Origin: Ianthella basta | Lineage: Eukaryota; Porifera; Demospongiae; Verongiida; Ianthellidae | Direction: 5' to 3' | DNA: 64,000 nucleotides | Assembly (NCBI GenBank): GCA_964019415.1 | Contig: OZ025879.1 | Span: 7,190,649-7,254,648, forward strand | Part shown: positions 52,128 through 64,000 of the stretch, piece by piece | Layout: each line of letters begins with the position of its first letter | How positions within the stretch are numbered: position 1 is the first letter of the stretch | Position numbers and translations under genes: made by a program | Notes under the pieces: generated by a model | Told to the model about the DNA's origin: nothing | What the model saw: only the letters and a program-made list of their open reading frames with translations | The model's database searches: none

Positions 52128-52208
52128 TGATGAAGACAACCGTATGGTTGTCGAAACGTTTGGCAATTATCCTTCAACTCTTGGCACTACCACATATACT
52201 CTCTGGTC
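52128..52208 (+). ncRNA. Hammerhead-ribozyme-like core (degenerate candidate)
   Basis: CTGATGA at 52128-52134 is followed by A, then a perfect 7-bp hairpin GACAACC-GTAT-GGTTGTC and GAAA: the order CUGAUGA / stem II / GAAA of a hammerhead. The extra A before stem II and unclear stems I and III make activity doubtful. Such cores occur in retroelements including Penelope-like elements. It lies between the foldback element and the breakpoint of the inverted duplication. Confidence 0.35.
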
Positions 52209-53209
52209 TGCATGATCCGCTTCATAGCGACAGATACCAACGCACTTGCCAATATCATATGACTTTGGCAGGATGACGATGTCTCGCAGATGGGGAATAG
52301 TCTCGAACTGGACAGTGTAGCTCTCCTTGTGACAGAATGACGCGTGTATATCCGCAACAGCAACTTCACTTCGTTTGGTTCGCGCTTCCTGCAACGCCAG
52401 CGATTGGCGAATGCTATTCCAAGCTACATCGTTCTGCAAGTGCAGGGCCAAGACCGGCTGGAGGGCTAGCACGCCTTGTCTATCTTCGCTCGCCACTAGT
52501 CTGAGATCTACCATACGGAGCTGCAGATTAATTCCCTTGCAGGCCTTTCGGCAACGCAGCGATGTTTGGACGCGAACTTCGCTCCAGTTCGCGTGCAGTG
52601 GCCAGATCACCTGCATAATTGCCGTCAGATCCAGGTCTATCCACCGGCTCACTGTCGGGCGGTTCATGACCAGCTTCCTTGCTCCTAAACGGCTCCCATC
52701 GACGTCAAGCGTAACCTCCATCTCCACTCTGCTGCACCCCTTCCCGGCTTGTCCCTGCTGCACGTACACTCTCCAAACGGCCTTGGCAAGGGGTAGGTTC
52801 CGCTCCGCCTTGTCCTCATTAAGCGTCTTCAAAGAGATTTGCTGGTACATAACCTGCTCGCACTCCGTGCTGCGAGGGACATCGTCCGCTGCATAGGTGT
52901 CGTTCGCCGGACCTGCATGTGTACACAAGTAGGCATAAGGCGCCATGGATGGCATTCGCTCAGGTACTCGCATGGGGGGAGACTGTGTCAGCTGACGTGC
53001 ATTGTACAAACAAACAGTAGTCACAACACCTCACCCGAGTCTGTGAATCCCCAAACGTGGAGGTCCTCGATTTGAACGTCCGGACGAAAGCTGCCATCAG
53101 AGGTGGTCGACCGTTCGTAGGCCTCCAAAATGTAGGGATGAACGAACGTGGCCACAACGCTGGCAAGCAAGTTAAGGGATACCACTACGAAAGTTATCCT
53201 TCCTGCCAT
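52209..53209 (-). pseudogene. 3'-truncated inverted copy of TGF-beta ligand 2
   Basis: Exon 1 (53035-53209) and most of exon 2 (from 52912) mirror the intact gene with only a few mismatches. The copy breaks at D-I-G-K-C-V-G-I-C-R-Y-E-A-D-H-A-D. The second half of the mature domain, with three of the six knot cysteines including the E-C-G-C-R end, is lost; the frame runs into foreign sequence and stops at 52167. It keeps the signal peptide, prodomain and R-T-K-R cleavage site. A mature ligand cannot form; a secreted prodomain product is conceivable. Confidence 0.85.
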
Positions 53210-53485
53210 CCTGCTCCTCGAGCTCTCGTGATATAATGTTCCTTCTCACTTCTTGCGATTCATTTATGCATGCCACTAATCAATTAGCTAACCAAAACTG
53301 GAAGGGAAATATAAGGGGGTTTCCCACTATTTTTGGCAATGCGCTGGAAAATCGCATTGCAGCATTTTACACACATGCATTTAAAACACTGCGACGACGA
53401 CACTGTTCACGTTACTGCATCAATCTACCTTTGCTCCACAGCAATATGCACAGCATATACATAGTACTTCCCTCCTTCTGCCCTC

Positions 53486-53692
53486 TTTCGGGAAAATTTT
53501 GTGAGGTTTAATGTTTGCGATTTTCGCGATTTGACCAAATTCGCGAAATTTTCCTTCGCGAATTTTCTCCACCTATGATTATAACTATATGCAAACGTCA
53601 TAATAAGATGGCCGCCACGAAGCGCAGAAGTGGATTTAGCCGTTTAAGTGCTATGTTACTGCTCTGTGCCCGAAAATTCCTGGGTGTGGAGA
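53486..53692. mobile_element. Truncated MITE at the centre of the inverted repeat
   Basis: In reverse orientation this matches the right 200 bp of the MITE at 30722-31050 (GCGGCCATCTTATTATGACG, the TTCGCGAA-rich end). The terminal CTATACGG is missing where the repeat arm begins. Confidence 0.8.
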
Positions 53693-53977
53693 GGGCAGAA
53701 GGAGGGAATAAGGAGGAAAGAACTATGTATATGCTGTGCATATTGCTGTGGAGCAAAGGTAGATTGATGCAGTAACGTGAACAGTGTCGTCGTCGCAGTG
53801 TTTTAAATGCATGTGTGTAAAATGCTGCAATGCGATTTTCCAGCGCATTGCCAAAAATAGTGGGAAACCCCCTTATATTTCCCTTCCAGTTTTGGTTAGC
53901 TAATTGATTAGTGGCATGCATAAATGAATCGCAAGAAGTGAGAAGGAACATTATATCACGAGAGCTCGAGGAGCAGG

Positions 53978-55185
53978 ATGGCAGGAAGGATAACTTTCGT
54001 AGTGGTATCCCTTAACTTGCTTGCCAGCGTTGTGGCCACGTTCGTTCATCCCTACATTTTGGAGGCCTACGAACGGTCGACCACCTCTGATGGCAGCTTT
54101 CGTCCGGACGTTCAAATCGAGGACCTCCACGTTTGGGGATTCACAGACTCGGGTGAGGTGTTGTGACTACTGTTTGTTTGTACAATGCACGTCAGCTGAC
54201 ACAGTCTCCCCCCATGCGAGTACCTGAGCGAATGCCATCCATGGCGCCTTATGCCTACTTGTGTACACATGCAGGTCCAGCGAACGACACCTATGCAGCG
54301 GACGATGTCCCTCGCAGCACGGAGTGCGAGCAGGTTATGTACCAGCAAATCTCTTTGAAGACGCTTAATGAGGACAAGGCGGAGCGGAACCTACCCCTTG
54401 CCAAGGCCGTTTGGAGAGTGTACGTGCAGCAGGGACAAGCCGGGAAGGGGTGCAGCAGAGTGGAGATGGAGGTTATGCTTGACGTCGATGGGAGCCGTCT
54501 AGGAGCAAGGAAGCTGGTCATGAACCGCCCGACAGTGAGCCGGTGGATAGACCTGGATCTGACGGCAATTATGCAGGTGATCTGGCCACTGCACGCGAAC
54601 TGGAGCGAAGTTCGCGTCCAAACATCGCTGCGTTGCCGAAAGGCCTGCAAGGGAATTAATCTGCAGCTCCGTATGGTAGATCTCAGACTAGTGGCGAGCG
54701 AAGATAGACAAGGCGTGCTAGCCCTCCAGCCGGTCTTGGCCCTGCACTTGCAGAACGATGTAGCTTGGAATAGCATTCGCCAATCGCTGGCGTTGCAGGA
54801 AGCGCGAACCAAACGAAGTGAAGTTGCTGTTGCGGATATACACGCGTCATTCTGTCACAAGGAGAGCTACACTGTCCAGTTCGAGACTATTCCCCATCTG
54901 CGAGACATCGTCATCCTGCCAAAGTCATATGATATTGGCAAGTGCGTTGGTATCTGTCGCTATGAAGCGGATCATGCAGACCGTCCGGAACACTTCTTCA
55001 AGAACCATGGTCTTGTGCTCAGTCTCCTACAGCTCAACCCAGAAGGATGGCCGGGCAGTGACGAGCCAAACATCACTTGTGTGCCCATCACTTACAAGAC
55101 AGTCCAGCTTATCATTCGGAGGCCATTGGCAGTGGAGTCAGTTCCATATATGGAGTTGGAGGTGTCAGAGTGCGGGTGTCGTTGA
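53978..55185 (+). CDS. TGF-beta superfamily ligand 2
   Basis: Two exons, 53978-54152 and 54275-55185 (phase 1, intron 122 bp), 361 aa. A signal peptide ends near V-V-A-T; the prodomain follows; the processing site is R-T-K-R before S-E-V. The mature domain has F-C-H-K, D-I-G-K-C-V-G-I-C, T-C-V-P and terminal E-C-G-C-R: six knot cysteines, again without the interchain cysteine. Same architecture and intron position as ligand 1, so the two are paralogues, though diverged. The gene lies in the right arm of the inverted repeat and extends 207 bp past it, which is why only this copy is complete. Confidence 0.85.
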
Positions 55186-55321
55186 GAAAGCCACCTATGC
55201 TGTAGTACTTGTGTGCATGTTCATGTGCATGTGCATTTGCACCAAAATTTTTAACTCCACGCCATGGCATGCGTACTGATACTTGATTTTTGTTTTTAGT
55301 GGTCTAATTAATTTTATAGCA
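55186..55321. other. Convergent spacer between TGF-beta 2 and the ARM-repeat gene
   Basis: 136 bp between two converging stop codons, AT-rich. Both 3' UTRs must overlap or be very short. Confidence 0.6.
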
Positions 55322-63804
<8,483 letters not shown>

Positions 63805-64000
63805 CTGCAGGATGTGAGCAGGAGGAGGTAGGGGGGAAGGGGACACACAGAGACAGATGTGCTGACATGGCATGAGATCATTTTCTGTAGTGTGGGAATG
63901 GGATGGACACTGCAAATTGGGAATGGGATGGACATTGCAGATTGGGAATGGGACACAAATTGGGAATGGGCCAGTACCACTCGGAATAAAACAGTAATTG

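Larger units (their letters stand above)
52209..54978. repeat. Large inverted repeat (arms about 1.28 kb) centred near 53.59 kb
   Basis: Left arm 52209-53485 and right arm about 53693-54978 are reverse complements, more than 99% identical by eye. One 11-bp indel lies next to the spacer; a few substitutions are visible (for example GGTTACGCTT/GGTTATGCTT). The spacer is about 205 bp. Confidence 0.9.

Overview
The window is animal DNA. Genes are split by short phase-matched GT-AG introns, and the genes are metazoan types: SRCR/fibronectin-III receptors, a sperm-type Na+/H+ exchanger, TGF-beta ligands and an armadillo-repeat protein. (AC)n arrays and LINE-type retrotransposons are abundant. Compact genes, SRCR receptor expansion and divergent TGF-beta ligands fit a non-bilaterian animal, most likely a demosponge. 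That assignment is inference; no species was identified.

Left half (1-35.5 kb): a tandem plus-strand cluster of one receptor family built as signal peptide - SRCR - SRCR - FN3 (two exons) - one membrane helix - cytoplasmic tail. Copies A (1014-4162) and B (18708-22058) are intact over six phase-consistent exons. A' (8543-9710) is an intact set of only the last four exons. C (23192-26787) has indels in two exons. D (28280-31933) has a damaged exon-1 donor and an in-frame stop. E (34395-35300) is an internally deleted fragment. Tails come in two classes: acidic/Gln-rich (A, A', C) and an 18-bp minisatellite encoding GG(N/D)PAQ repeats (B, D, E). Most copies end in a Y-x-x-hydrophobic motif, and most carry an acidic dileucine motif. 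Between the copies lie antisense relics of the last exons of the exchanger gene that flanks the cluster, so the duplicated unit was receptor plus convergent exchanger 3' end.

Mobile elements: an intact one-ORF APE/RT LINE (10487-13540, minus), an intact two-ORF LINE with a PHD-finger ORF1 lying between gene B and its promoter block (about 13825-18612, plus), a 5'-truncated CR1/L2-like LINE in an exchanger intron (about 38381-41162), and two 5'-truncated RTs that end inside (AC)n arrays (5091-6572 and 32812-34206). Two pogo/Tigger-like elements, a 329-bp TA-flanked MITE and a foldback element were also found.

Right half (35.5-64 kb): an SLC9C1-type exchanger (16 exons, minus, 1289 aa: exchanger, voltage sensor, cyclic-nucleotide-binding domain) sits head-to-head, 154 bp apart, with a TGF-beta ligand gene (47545-48668). 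A second TGF-beta gene (53978-55185) is the right arm of a near-perfect inverted duplication whose left arm holds a 3'-truncated copy; a truncated MITE lies at the centre. From 55322 to the right edge a minus-strand armadillo-repeat gene (16 exons seen, 471 aa, open at its N-terminus) converges on it.

All exon models were built by reading splice sites and checking phases by eye and by paralogue comparison; no transcript evidence was available.
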